A DNA stretch of 64,000 nt from Burkholderia latens (GTDB lineage Bacteria > Pseudomonadota > Gammaproteobacteria > Burkholderiales > Burkholderiaceae): positions 41,658 to 105,657 of the forward strand of contig NZ_CABVPL010000020.1 in NCBI RefSeq assembly GCF_902499045.1, written 5' to 3'. The notes beneath the pieces were generated by a model. The model had not been told where the DNA came from, searched no databases, and was given only the letters and a program-made list of their open reading frames with translations. The position numbers and the translations under genes were made by a program. Of the stretch, positions 27,704 to 34,884 are shown piece by piece (position 1 is the stretch's first letter; each line of letters begins with the position of its first letter).

Positions 27704-28657
27704 TCACACGGCGAACGCGCCGTCGAACACGATCCGCTCGTCGAACGCGAGCGTGCCGCGCGCGAAGATCAGATCGAGATGGTGGCTGCCGTTCGCGCCG
27801 CCGCCGAGGCCGAGGTGCAGGCCCGGATGGCGTTCCTCGAAGCCGGCGTTGCGGCCGTACAGCCCGCGGATCCCGAGGTTCGTGCCGATGCCGAACTCCT
27901 CGATGCGCCGGTGGTTTTCATGCCGGTCGAGATAGGCCGCGAAGTCGCGCCGGAAGCCGGCGTCGTCGCTGTCGAAATCGACGATCAGGCTGTCTTCGAC
28001 GTGCAGCGTCGCGAGCCGCTCGGCCACACGGTACTTGATCGCGAACGGCACGGTGCCGAGAAACGTGCCGCTGAACACGATCGAGCCGCGCAGATCGGTG
28101 ACGTGCGTCGCGATCTCGCCGGGCACGACGTCGAGATTGCCCATCCCGTCGACGCTCGTCCATTTCTGGTCGGGTGTGAGCGAGCCGGTCAGCGTGTTGC
28201 CGGCTTCGTCGATGAAGTGAAGCTGCGACGCGCGCGCGGCCGCTTCGATCAACCGGCCGTTGCGCGCGGCGATGTCGTCGAGCGATTCGGCGAACGCTTC
28301 GTCGAGATGCGGGCCGTAATCCTTGAACAGCACCGACTTGCTCCAGTGCTCGACGATCGCCGGGCGGATCGCGGCAAGGAACGGCGGGCCGCTCGGCGAC
28401 GGCGCCGGCAGGCACGACGAGTCGTACAGCAGCACGAAGAGATCCGCGTGCGTGAGCGCGGCGGCGATGTCGGCGGCCGGCGTGGTTTCGAGGCAGAGGG
28501 TCGTCGCGTCGAGCGAGCCGGGCAGCGCGGAAAACGCGCGCAGTGCGGTGTCGCGGTTGCGGGTGTCGTAGCCGACCAGCAGCTTGCCCGTCTCGCCGCG
28601 TGCGAGCTTGTCGCGCAGCGCCGGATGGAAACCCAGCGCGCGGTGCAGGTTCTGCAT
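27704..28657 (-). CDS. M29 aminopeptidase / NicX-like metalloenzyme
   Basis: A 317-residue protein whose C-terminal third carries a probable metal site: EEFGIGTN (about E253-E254), GLHLGLGGG (H281) and HHLDLIF (H293 and D295). This order resembles M29 aminopeptidases and 2,5-dihydroxypyridine dioxygenase NicX, which share the fold and use His/Asp ligands. Either peptide hydrolysis or oxygenase chemistry is possible. ATG 28657 follows GGAG seven bases upstream; longer frames to 28756 would overlap the upstream small gene. A 40-codon gene lies 58 bp upstream in the same direction, which suggests a peptide substrate or regulator. The exact family is uncertain. Confidence 0.7.
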   Translation of the reverse strand: MQNLHRALGFHPALRDKLARGETGKLLVGYDTRNRDTALRAFSALPGSLDATTLCLETTPAADIAAALTHADLFVLLYDSSCLPAPSPSGPPFLAAIRPAIVEHWSKSVLFKDYGPHLDEAFAESLDDIAARNGRLIEAAARASQLHFIDEAGNTLTGSLTPDQKWTSVDGMGNLDVVPGEIATHVTDLRGSIVFSGTFLGTVPFAIKYRVAERLATLHVEDSLIVDFDSDDAGFRRDFAAYLDRHENHRRIEEFGIGTNLGIRGLYGRNAGFEERHPGLHLGLGGGANGSHHLDLIFARGTLAFDERIVFDGAFAV

Positions 28658-28715
28658 GCGTGTCTCCGGAAGCGGCGGAAGGGCCGCGGCCCTTCCGAAG
28701 GAACGAACTGGCCGC

Positions 28716-28838
28716 TCAGACCGGCCAGAGCGCGGTGCCGAACGGCACCACGGCATCCTCGACCATCATGTCGACGGCCTCGGGGTGCGTGTCTTCCTGC
28801 ATCCAGTCAAGCAATTCGATCTGCTGGGTTTCCTGCAT
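28716..28838 (-). CDS. 40-residue acidic peptide gene, possible precursor peptide
   Basis: ATG 28838 has a near-perfect ribosome-binding site (AGGAGAA, five bases spacing). The 40-residue product starts MQETQQIELLDWMQED, has a strongly acidic, Met-rich N-terminal half (D/E-rich, no Lys or Arg anywhere), and ends VVPFGTALWPV. There is no signal peptide or TM segment. The acidic lead plus short Pro/Gly/Trp core looks like a ribosomally made, modified peptide precursor, but I recognise no family. It precedes the M29/NicX-like enzyme by 58 bp, shares its strand, and lies behind a sigma70-like promoter. A regulatory leader peptide is the main alternative. Confidence 0.6.
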   Translation of the reverse strand: MQETQQIELLDWMQEDTHPEAVDMMVEDAVVPFGTALWPV

Positions 28839-28878
28839 GTCAATTCTCCTGTGGTGAACAGCGATTCAACATGAAAGC

Positions 28879-28897
28879 GCGGTAAAGGATTTACCGC
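28879..28897. promoter_or_regulatory. Perfect 19-bp palindrome, operator candidate or RNA hairpin
   Basis: GCGGTAAA and TTTACCGC form perfect 8-bp arms around GGA. It lies between the predicted transcription start near 28932 and the peptide ATG at 28838. It shares CGGTA/TACCG half-sites with the palindrome at 28906-28924; the two centres are 27 bp apart. It could be a repressor operator or an RNA stem-loop in the 5' leader. Confidence 0.55.
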
Positions 28898-28905
28898 CGC
28901 TCATT

Positions 28906-28924
28906 CGGTATTTTTTGAATACCG
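28906..28924. promoter_or_regulatory. Second CGGTA/TACCG palindrome
   Basis: CGGTATT and AATACCG form perfect 7-bp arms around five bases. It starts about 8 bp downstream of the predicted transcription start of the peptide/M29-like operon. Same half-sites as the palindrome at 28879-28897, but with a wider spacer (9 bp against 7 bp). Confidence 0.55.
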
Positions 28925-28938
28925 GACGAGTGGCGTCG

Positions 28939-28967
28939 ATATTAGTCTGACGATTTCGCGAATGCAA
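28939..28967 (-). promoter_or_regulatory. Sigma70-like promoter of the peptide/M29-like operon
   Basis: On the minus strand TTGCAT (28967-28962) and TAATAT (28944-28939) are separated by exactly 17 bp, close to the TTGACA-17-TATAAT consensus. Transcription would begin near 28932, giving a leader of about 95 nt that includes both palindromes. This is the clearest promoter seen in the window. Confidence 0.55.
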
Positions 28968-29013
28968 TGCATCACGATGTTTTTAGCCGAGACTTGCTAA
29001 ACATCCGGATTTT

Positions 29014-29157
29014 TCAGGTGATTTTTCGATGGGAATCGATAAAAAGCAGCAATGCGGGCCGTTTTTTTCGTGGAATATAGGGCTCATTTCGAAATAATCG
29101 ACGGGTGGATTTTTTAAATCCGAGTTCAATTGCATCGATCGTTTCGGTTTGCGTCAT
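29014..29157 (-). CDS. Possible 47-residue basic peptide ORF
   Basis: A 47-codon frame within an AT-rich patch encodes a Lys/Arg-rich peptide (MTQTETIDAIELGFKKSTRR at its start, ending LLLFIDSHRKIT). Codon use is AT-rich, unlike neighbouring genes, and the region upstream of the ATG lacks a good ribosome-binding site. It sits just upstream of the peptide-gene promoter on the same strand. I do not recognise it and cannot exclude that it is noncoding. Confidence 0.25.
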   Translation of the reverse strand: MTQTETIDAIELGFKKSTRRLFRNEPYIPRKKRPALLLFIDSHRKIT

Positions 29158-29263
29158 TTGCCGGACGATGGATTCGCCGCTGCCCGGCGCGGCAGAAGCG
29201 AGACGCAAGACAGGGGACGTCTCCGCCTCCGCCCGGCGGGCATGGCCCAAGCTGTTGCCGGCG

Positions 29264-29719
29264 TCAGCCCAGCAGCGCCTTGCCGAGCGGCTTGACGGGC
29301 TCGGAGCGAAGCACGAGCGACGTCGTGACCGCGCCGAAGCGGGCAATTGCATCGATGATGGTTTCGAGCTGGCCGGGCGTCGGCACGAGCACCTTCAGCA
29401 GGAAGCAGTCTTCCCCGGTCATCCGGTGCACCTCGATCACGTGCGGCATCTCGGCGAATGCGTTCAATGCGGGCCTGATGTGCTCGTGCGTCGTCTTCAG
29501 CCGGATGATGGCCATCATTCCGAGCCCGAGCGCGGCCGGATCGATTCGCGCGGTGTAGCCGGCGATGATGCCGCGTTCCTCCAGGCGCTTCACGCGTTCG
29601 GACGTCGCCGGCTGCGACAGCCCGACGCGCCGACCGACTTCGGACAACGGCGTGCGCGCATTTTCCTGCAGCGCCTCGATGATCGAAATATCCAGGCGAT
29701 CCAGTTCTCCGTCGGGCAT
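29264..29719 (-). CDS. Lrp/AsnC-family transcriptional regulator
   Basis: A 151-residue Lrp-type regulator. An N-terminal HTH (ELDRLDISIIEALQENARTPLSEVGRRVGLSQPATSERVKRLEERGII) is followed by the RAM ligand-binding domain with the conserved GEDCFLLKVLVPTPGQLE segment. ATG 29719 is preferred because AGGAA lies at good spacing; ATG 29746 would add nine residues. It is divergent from the RBBP9-type hydrolase gene. A 26-bp inverted repeat (arms ATCGGA/TCCGAT, 29745-29770) in the shared promoter could be an autoregulatory site. Ligands are usually amino acids. Confidence 0.9.
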   Translation of the reverse strand: MPDGELDRLDISIIEALQENARTPLSEVGRRVGLSQPATSERVKRLEERGIIAGYTARIDPAALGLGMMAIIRLKTTHEHIRPALNAFAEMPHVIEVHRMTGEDCFLLKVLVPTPGQLETIIDAIARFGAVTTSLVLRSEPVKPLGKALLG

Positions 29720-29744
29720 CTCGGCGTTCCTGTTCCGTTGATTC

Positions 29745-29770
29745 ATCGGAATTCTGGCCGAATATCCGAT
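29745..29770. promoter_or_regulatory. Inverted repeat in the lrp/hydrolase divergent promoter
   Basis: Arms ATCGGA (29745-29750) and TCCGAT (29765-29770) flank a 14-bp, partly AT-rich spacer. Its position just upstream of the Lrp-type gene suits autoregulation, but the match to an Lrp consensus is weak. Confidence 0.35.
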
Positions 29771-29836
29771 GACTTGCCATTCCGCATGATTTTCCGGCCG
29801 GTCAGACTGAGCGCTCTCATGTTCATGGAGGCGGGA

Positions 29837-30382
29837 ATGGAGCGAAGCATCGTCATCGTGCCGGGGATCGGCAACTCGGACGCGGATCACTGGCAGTCGC
29901 ACTGGGAAACGGCGTGCCCGCGCGCGGCGCGCATCGCGCCGGCGTCGTGGGACGCGCCGGATTTGCGCGACTGGATCGCGGCGCTCGATGCGGCGGTCGC
30001 GGCGGCGCCGACGCCGCCGGTCGTGGTGTGCCATTCGCTCGGCTGCCTGCTGTTCGCGCATTGGCGTGCCGCTGCGGCGCGCGCGGTGCACGGGGCGTTT
30101 CTCGTCGCGGTGCCGGACCCGGAAGGGCCGAATTTTCCGGTCGCCGCGCACGCGTTCGCGCGTTTGCCGGACGGCACCTTCGGCGACCGGCCGGTGCTGG
30201 CGATCGCGAGTACGGACGATCCGTACGATCCGTCCGGCCGCGCGATCGCGTGGGCGGTGGCGCGCGGCGCGACGCCTGTCGTGCTCGGCGCGCGCGGGCA
30301 CTTGAACGCGGCGTCGGGGTTGGCGGCGTGGGACGAGGGGCGGGCGCTGTTCGCAGCGTTCAGCGCCGGGTTGGGCGCGTAG
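29837..30382 (+). CDS. RBBP9/YdeN-type alpha/beta hydrolase
   Basis: A 181-residue serine hydrolase of the RBBP9/YdeN family. The N-terminal strand IVIVPGIGNSDADHWQSHWE is diagnostic. The nucleophile elbow is CHSLGC (S67), the acid lies in ASTDDPYDPS and the catalytic histidine in GARGHLNAASG. Length matches the family. ATG 29837 is chosen over the in-frame ATG at 29825 because GGAGGCGGGA directly precedes it. Bacterial substrates are poorly known. It is divergent from the lrp-type gene, which may regulate it. Confidence 0.9.
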   Translation: MERSIVIVPGIGNSDADHWQSHWETACPRAARIAPASWDAPDLRDWIAALDAAVAAAPTPPVVVCHSLGCLLFAHWRAAAARAVHGAFLVAVPDPEGPNFPVAAHAFARLPDGTFGDRPVLAIASTDDPYDPSGRAIAWAVARGATPVVLGARGHLNAASGLAAWDEGRALFAAFSAGLGA

Positions 30383-30424
30383 CGGGTGATGCGTGCTGGT
30401 GCGAGTCGGCGTGCGTGGGCACGT

Positions 30425-30486
30425 CGGAACCTCGGCACGTCGGAACCTCGGAACCTCGGAACCTCGGAACCTCGGAACCTCGGAAC
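30425..30486. repeat. Tandem array of an 8-bp unit, CGGAACCT
   Basis: About eight contiguous copies of CGGAACCT run from 30425 to 30486. The second copy is a variant (CGGCACGT) and the last is truncated. A further degenerate copy may lie at 30417-30424. It lies 43 bp after the hydrolase stop and 285 bp before the next gene, so copy-number change would not break a frame. The unit length is not a multiple of three. Confidence 0.9.
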
Positions 30487-30770
30487 GGGGCGGCACGCAT
30501 CGGTGCACGCCGGCACGGGTCCGCACGCGCTCGCCTGCGTCGGCTTGCGCGCGCGTGCGCGGCGTGTGCGGGGCATCGTCGCTTGGCTCCGGCGGGCTCG
30601 CGGCCGCTCAAGTATCATCGGCCGATCGGCGCACCGGTCCCGGCAAACGCGATCGGCGCCCGCCACAATACGGCTTCCGTATCGACGACGCCACGCCGCG
30701 CACGCTCGCGAGCGCGTCGCCGATGCGGGGCCGAGGCCGCCCCGGCCCGAACCACGATGGAGACACCGCG
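30487..30770. other. Noncoding stretch before the YbfB-like gene
   Basis: Open frames here are arginine-rich and continue through the 8-bp repeat, with no protein-like character. GGAG at the right spacing before ATG 30771 marks the true start of the next gene. No clear promoter was identified. Confidence 0.4.
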
Positions 30771-32021
30771 ATGCGCGCAGCGCCGCAGCCGGACCACGCC
30801 GGCCGAGCACGGCCGGACACCGGCGCCACCGAACCCGACCGCGTGGCCGCGTGGCGGCTCGCGGTCTGCCTGTCGCTCGGCAGCGCGATCGCGCTCGGCC
30901 TCGCGCGCTTCTCGTATGCGCTGCTGCTGCCGCCGATGAAAGCCGATCTCGGCTTGACCTTCGCGCAGGCCGGCGCGCTGAACACCGCCAACGCGGCCGG
31001 CTACCTGATCGGCGCGCTCGTTTTCCCGTTCCTGTCGCGCCGCTGGCGCAGCGGCACGCTGCTCGCGGCCGGCTGCGCACTGACCGCACTGCTGATGGCC
31101 GCATGCGGGCTTACGTCCGCCATGAACGCGCTGCTCGTCGAGCGGCTCGCGACCGGCGTCGGCAGCGCGCTGATCTTCATCAGCGGCGGCGTGCTGGCCG
31201 CGCGGCTCGCGTCCGCGTCGCCGCGCGATGCGGGGCTGCTGCTCGGGCTGTATTACGGCGGCACGGGGTGGGGCATCGTCGCGTCGTCGCTGCTCGTGCC
31301 GGCGACGCTCGTGCATCGCGCGCACGGCTGGCAGCCCGCGTGGTTCGCGCTCGCGTTCGCGTGCGTGCTGTTCTCGGCGATGGCCGTGTCGGCGGCCCGC
31401 CGGATCGAGCGTGCACATGCGGCACCGGCCGCACCGCGCGACGGCGCCGCGCGCGCCGCGACCGCGAGCCCCGCACGCTTCGCACTCGCGCTCGCGGGCT
31501 ACGGCCTCTTCGGCGTCGGCTACATCGGCTACATGACGTTCATCGTCGCGCTGCTGCGTGGCGCCGGGATGAGCGGCACGGTCGTATCCGCGTTCTACGT
31601 GATGCTCGGCGTCGCGACCGTCGTGTCGGCGCGGCTGTGGTCGGCGCTGCTCGACCGGATGCGCGGCGGCCAGGCGCTCGCGGTGCTCAATGCGCTGCTC
31701 GGCGTCGCGACGCTGATGCCGGCGCTGTTCGTGCACCCGGCGGCCGCGTTCGCGTCGGGCGTGCTGTTCGGCGCGACGTTCCTGTCGGCGGTCGCGGCGA
31801 CGACCGCGTTCGTGCGTCACAACCTGCCGCCGCAAGGCTGGGCGAAAGGGATCAGCGCGTTCACGACGATCTTCGCGTTCGGACAGATCGCCGGGCCGGT
31901 CGCGATCGGCTGGGTGTCGGACAGCGCGGGGCTCGCACGCGGGCTCGTGTATTCGGCGCTGACGCTGTTCGCGGGCGCGGCGCTCGCGGCCGGACAGCGT
32001 GCGTTGCGTGCTTCGGCGTAG
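30771..32021 (+). CDS. YbfB/YjiJ-family MFS transporter
   Basis: A 416-residue, 12-span major facilitator. The N-terminus AWRLAVCLSLGSAIALGLARFSYALLLPPMKADLGLTFAQAGALNTANAAGYLIGAL is characteristic of the YbfB/YjiJ family. ATG 30771 is chosen from its GGAG site and because the upstream sequence is repetitive noncoding DNA. Substrates of the family are unknown; efflux is likely. It stands alone, convergent with a LysR gene 306 bp away. Confidence 0.88.
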   Translation: MRAAPQPDHAGRARPDTGATEPDRVAAWRLAVCLSLGSAIALGLARFSYALLLPPMKADLGLTFAQAGALNTANAAGYLIGALVFPFLSRRWRSGTLLAAGCALTALLMAACGLTSAMNALLVERLATGVGSALIFISGGVLAARLASASPRDAGLLLGLYYGGTGWGIVASSLLVPATLVHRAHGWQPAWFALAFACVLFSAMAVSAARRIERAHAAPAAPRDGAARAATASPARFALALAGYGLFGVGYIGYMTFIVALLRGAGMSGTVVSAFYVMLGVATVVSARLWSALLDRMRGGQALAVLNALLGVATLMPALFVHPAAAFASGVLFGATFLSAVAATTAFVRHNLPPQGWAKGISAFTTIFAFGQIAGPVAIGWVSDSAGLARGLVYSALTLFAGAALAAGQRALRASA

Positions 32022-32327
32022 TGCGGGGGCGGGCGTGGGTTCGCTTCGGGCGGCCCACGCAATGCGGCGCGACCGTTACCGCACGCACGCCGCGCGACAC
32101 GCGATGGAACGCGCGATTGAAGTAGATGAGGCCGTCGCCGTCGTCGCGCAAGCGGAGCGAAGTCGCGTCGATGCCGGTTGGAGGGGGGGCGGACTCTGAA
32201 ACGGGCCGCTGCGTGCCGTCTTTGCAATACATGCGGCACTCCCGACCGGCGTTGTCGGTACCTCTGCCCCGGTCAAACCCGCAAAGAAAGGGCGGTGTCG
32301 TCACTCCCGCAAATGATGATCGGCCCG
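32022..32327. other. Convergent intergenic stretch with a doubtful small ORF
   Basis: A minus-strand frame from ATG 32232 encodes about 55 protein-like residues (MYCKDGTQRPVSESAPPPTG at its start) before becoming arginine-rich and running antisense into the MFS gene. I cannot tell whether it is a remnant or chance. Nothing else is supported here. Confidence 0.3.
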
Positions 32328-33218
32328 TTATGCCGCGCTTTCCTGCAGCAGCGCGATCATCCGTTGCGCGAGCGGCGGTATGTACGCGCCCGCGCGGTGC
32401 ATCGCGCCGATGCGACGGTCCAGCTCGAGTTCACCGGCCCGCAGGTCGAGCGCGCGCAGCCCGGTCACCTGGTCGAGCGCGTCGGCGCCGCCGACGCACA
32501 GCAGCGACGTGCCGTGCAGCAACTGCAGCAGCGACGTGTTGCCGAAATCGGTCTCCACGCGCAGGCGGGGTGCCGGGAGCCCGCGTGCGCGAAACGCGTC
32601 GTCGATCCGGTGCCGTACCGGGATCGTCGTCTCCGGCAGCAGCCATTCCTGGTCGGCGAGATCCGCTAGCGTGAGCGCGCGCTTGCGCTGCAGCGGGTGG
32701 GCGGCCCCGGCGAGCACCGTGAGCCGGTCGTCGAACAGGGGGATCGTGTCGAGCGCCGGGTCCGGCTGCTGCGGCTCGGGCGCCACGACCAGGTCGAGTT
32801 CGCCGGCCGCGAGCAGGTCGAGCAATTCGCGGGCGAGCCGGCAGCGTAGTCGCAGCCGCGCGGCCGGCCGTTCGCGAATCAGCTGCCGGCACGCGCCAAG
32901 CACGAACGCGTTGGGCACAGTCGGCGAGTAACCGACCCGCACGACGCCCTGTTCGCCGCCGCGGATCGCGCGCATCTCCTGCATCGCATCGTCGAATTCG
33001 AGCGCGATCCGCTGGGCGCGGGCGACGAAGCGCGCGCCCGCCGACGTCGGGGTCATGCCGTTCGCGGTGCGCTCGAACAGCGTCACGCCGACTTGCGCCT
33101 CCAGCCGCTGTATGGCCTTGGTCAGTGCAGGCTGCGACAGCCCCAGCGCGTCGGCCGCCTTGCCGATGCTGCCGTTTCGTTCCACGGCCAGCAGGTACTC
33201 CAGATCGCGCGTATCCAT
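32328..33218 (-). CDS. LysR-family regulator of the acyl-CoA catabolic operon
   Basis: A 296-residue LysR regulator with a standard N-terminal HTH (LEYLLAVERNGSIGKAADALGLSQPALTKAIQRLEAQVGVTLFERT) and substrate-binding domain. It is divergent from the ligase-dehydrogenase-CoA transferase-MFS-porin operon across a 101-bp gap, the classic arrangement for a LysR activator and its target. The inducer is probably the carboxylic acid that the operon degrades or its CoA ester. Confidence 0.92.
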   Translation of the reverse strand: MDTRDLEYLLAVERNGSIGKAADALGLSQPALTKAIQRLEAQVGVTLFERTANGMTPTSAGARFVARAQRIALEFDDAMQEMRAIRGGEQGVVRVGYSPTVPNAFVLGACRQLIRERPAARLRLRCRLARELLDLLAAGELDLVVAPEPQQPDPALDTIPLFDDRLTVLAGAAHPLQRKRALTLADLADQEWLLPETTIPVRHRIDDAFRARGLPAPRLRVETDFGNTSLLQLLHGTSLLCVGGADALDQVTGLRALDLRAGELELDRRIGAMHRAGAYIPPLAQRMIALLQESAA

Positions 33219-33319
33219 CAGGCGATTCCTGTCGGTTATGACTTTATATCCGGTGATGCATTGTGGTGATGCCCCCGCATCTTACAGACTGGCGGCACTG
33301 TTCGACCAGGAGAATCGTC

Positions 33320-34873
33320 TTGAGCTTCACCTATTTCCTGCGGCGCGCGGCCCGCTACTGGGGCAGCCAGCCCGCCGTGATCCATCGCGATCGTGCTGTC
33401 ACGTACCGTCAGCTCGACGAACGTTCGACACGGCTCGCGAACGCGTTGCGCGGCCTCGGCTTCGCGCGCGGTGAGCGCATCGCCGTGCAGGCGCGCAACT
33501 GCGTCGAGCTCGTCGAGATCGAGTGTGCGCTGTACAAGGCTGGCCTCGTGAAGGCCGCGCTGAACCCGCGTTTCACAGCGGCCGAGGCCGCCGACGTCGT
33601 CGGCAACTGCACGCCCGTCGCGTTCATCGGCGGGCGCGGCTATACCGACTACACGCCCGATTCGCCGGGCTTCGGGTCGGTCGAGCGGTTCGTGTCGCTC
33701 GACGGCGCGGCCACCGGCTATCTCCACTACGAAACGCTGCTCGCGAAGGGCGGCGACACGCCGCCCGACTACGTGCCGGCTGCCGACGACCTCGCGGTGC
33801 TGCACTTCTCGTCCGGCTCGACCGGGCGCATCAAGGCCGCGATGCAGAGCTACGGCAACCGGCTCGCATCGCTGCGCAAGATCGTGCTCGGGATGGATCG
33901 TCCCGCGCAGCCCGGCGACCGGCTCGCGCTGATCGGGCCGATTACGCATGCGTCGGGGATGCTGATGCAGCCGTACCTGTTCTGCGGCGCGACGCTGGTG
34001 CTGTTCGACGCGTTCGAGCCCGCGCAATTCCTCGCCGAAGTCGCGCGCCAGCGCATCACGCACACCTTCATGGTGCCGGCGATGGTCAACATGCTGCTGA
34101 ACACGCCGGCGCTCGCGCAGGCCGACCTGCGCAGCCTGAAGGTGCTCGGCTACGGCGCCGCGCCGATGGCGCCCGCGCGCATCGAGGAAGCATGGGCGCG
34201 CATCGGCCCCGTGCTGTCACAGGGCTATGGCGCGAGCGAATCGACGTCGGGTGTCACGCGGCTCGGGATCGCCGATCACGCGCATGCGCTGCTGCACGAC
34301 CGCGAGCGGCTCGCATCGTGCGGCCGGCCGCTCGGTGAAACGGAAGTGCGGGTGGTCGATGCGCACGGGCGAGAAGTCGAAGGCGATGCGATCGGCGAGA
34401 TCGTGATTCGCGGCGCGGACGTGTTCCACGGCTACTGGAATGCGCCCGAGCTCACGCGCGAGGTGCTGGTCGACGGCTGGCTGCATACGGGCGATCTCGC
34501 CCGCACCGATCGCGACGGCTTCATTTACCTGGTCGATCGCAAGCACGACATGATCATTTCGGGCGGCTTCAACGTGTATCCGACCGAAGTCGAAGCGGCG
34601 CTGTACCGGCACGCAGACGTGCTGGAAGCATGTGTGATCGGCGTGCCCGACGACAAGTGGGGCGAGGCCGTGAAGGCCGTCGTCGTGCTGCGGTCGGGCC
34701 GCAGCACGCAAGCCGCCGACCTCGTCGCGCACTGCCGCGCGCAGCTTGCCGACTACAAGGCGCCGCGCGCCATCGATTTCGTCGCGGAACTGCCGAAGAA
34801 CGCGAGTGGAAAGATCGCCCGCAAGCTCGTGCGCGAGCCGTACTGGAACGGCGTTACGCGTCGCGTCAACTGA
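33320..34873 (+). CDS. AMP-forming acyl-CoA ligase
   Basis: A 517-residue adenylate-forming enzyme. Core motifs are FSSGSTGRIKAAMQSYGN (A3), GYGASESTSG (A5), HTGDLARTDRDGFIYLVDRKHDMIISGGFNVYPTEVE (A7/A8) and the catalytic lysine in PKNASGKIARK (A10). It should activate a carboxylic acid as its CoA thioester using ATP. The start is TTG 33320, supported by AGGAG seven bases upstream and by the family-typical SFTYFLRRAARYWGSQPAV beginning. It is first in a five-gene operon, 11 bp before the dehydrogenase gene. The acid is not identified. Confidence 0.92.
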   Translation: MSFTYFLRRAARYWGSQPAVIHRDRAVTYRQLDERSTRLANALRGLGFARGERIAVQARNCVELVEIECALYKAGLVKAALNPRFTAAEAADVVGNCTPVAFIGGRGYTDYTPDSPGFGSVERFVSLDGAATGYLHYETLLAKGGDTPPDYVPAADDLAVLHFSSGSTGRIKAAMQSYGNRLASLRKIVLGMDRPAQPGDRLALIGPITHASGMLMQPYLFCGATLVLFDAFEPAQFLAEVARQRITHTFMVPAMVNMLLNTPALAQADLRSLKVLGYGAAPMAPARIEEAWARIGPVLSQGYGASESTSGVTRLGIADHAHALLHDRERLASCGRPLGETEVRVVDAHGREVEGDAIGEIVIRGADVFHGYWNAPELTREVLVDGWLHTGDLARTDRDGFIYLVDRKHDMIISGGFNVYPTEVEAALYRHADVLEACVIGVPDDKWGEAVKAVVVLRSGRSTQAADLVAHCRAQLADYKAPRAIDFVAELPKNASGKIARKLVREPYWNGVTRRVN

Positions 34874-34884
34874 AGGAGCCCACC

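Noticed and set aside
28657-28756. Longer N-terminus for the M29/NicX-like enzyme
   Set aside because: It would run out of frame through the end of the 40-codon peptide gene, and GGAG is placed correctly only for the start at 28657.
30425-30486. CRISPR array
   Set aside because: The repeat unit is only 8 bp and contiguous, with no spacers and no cas genes.
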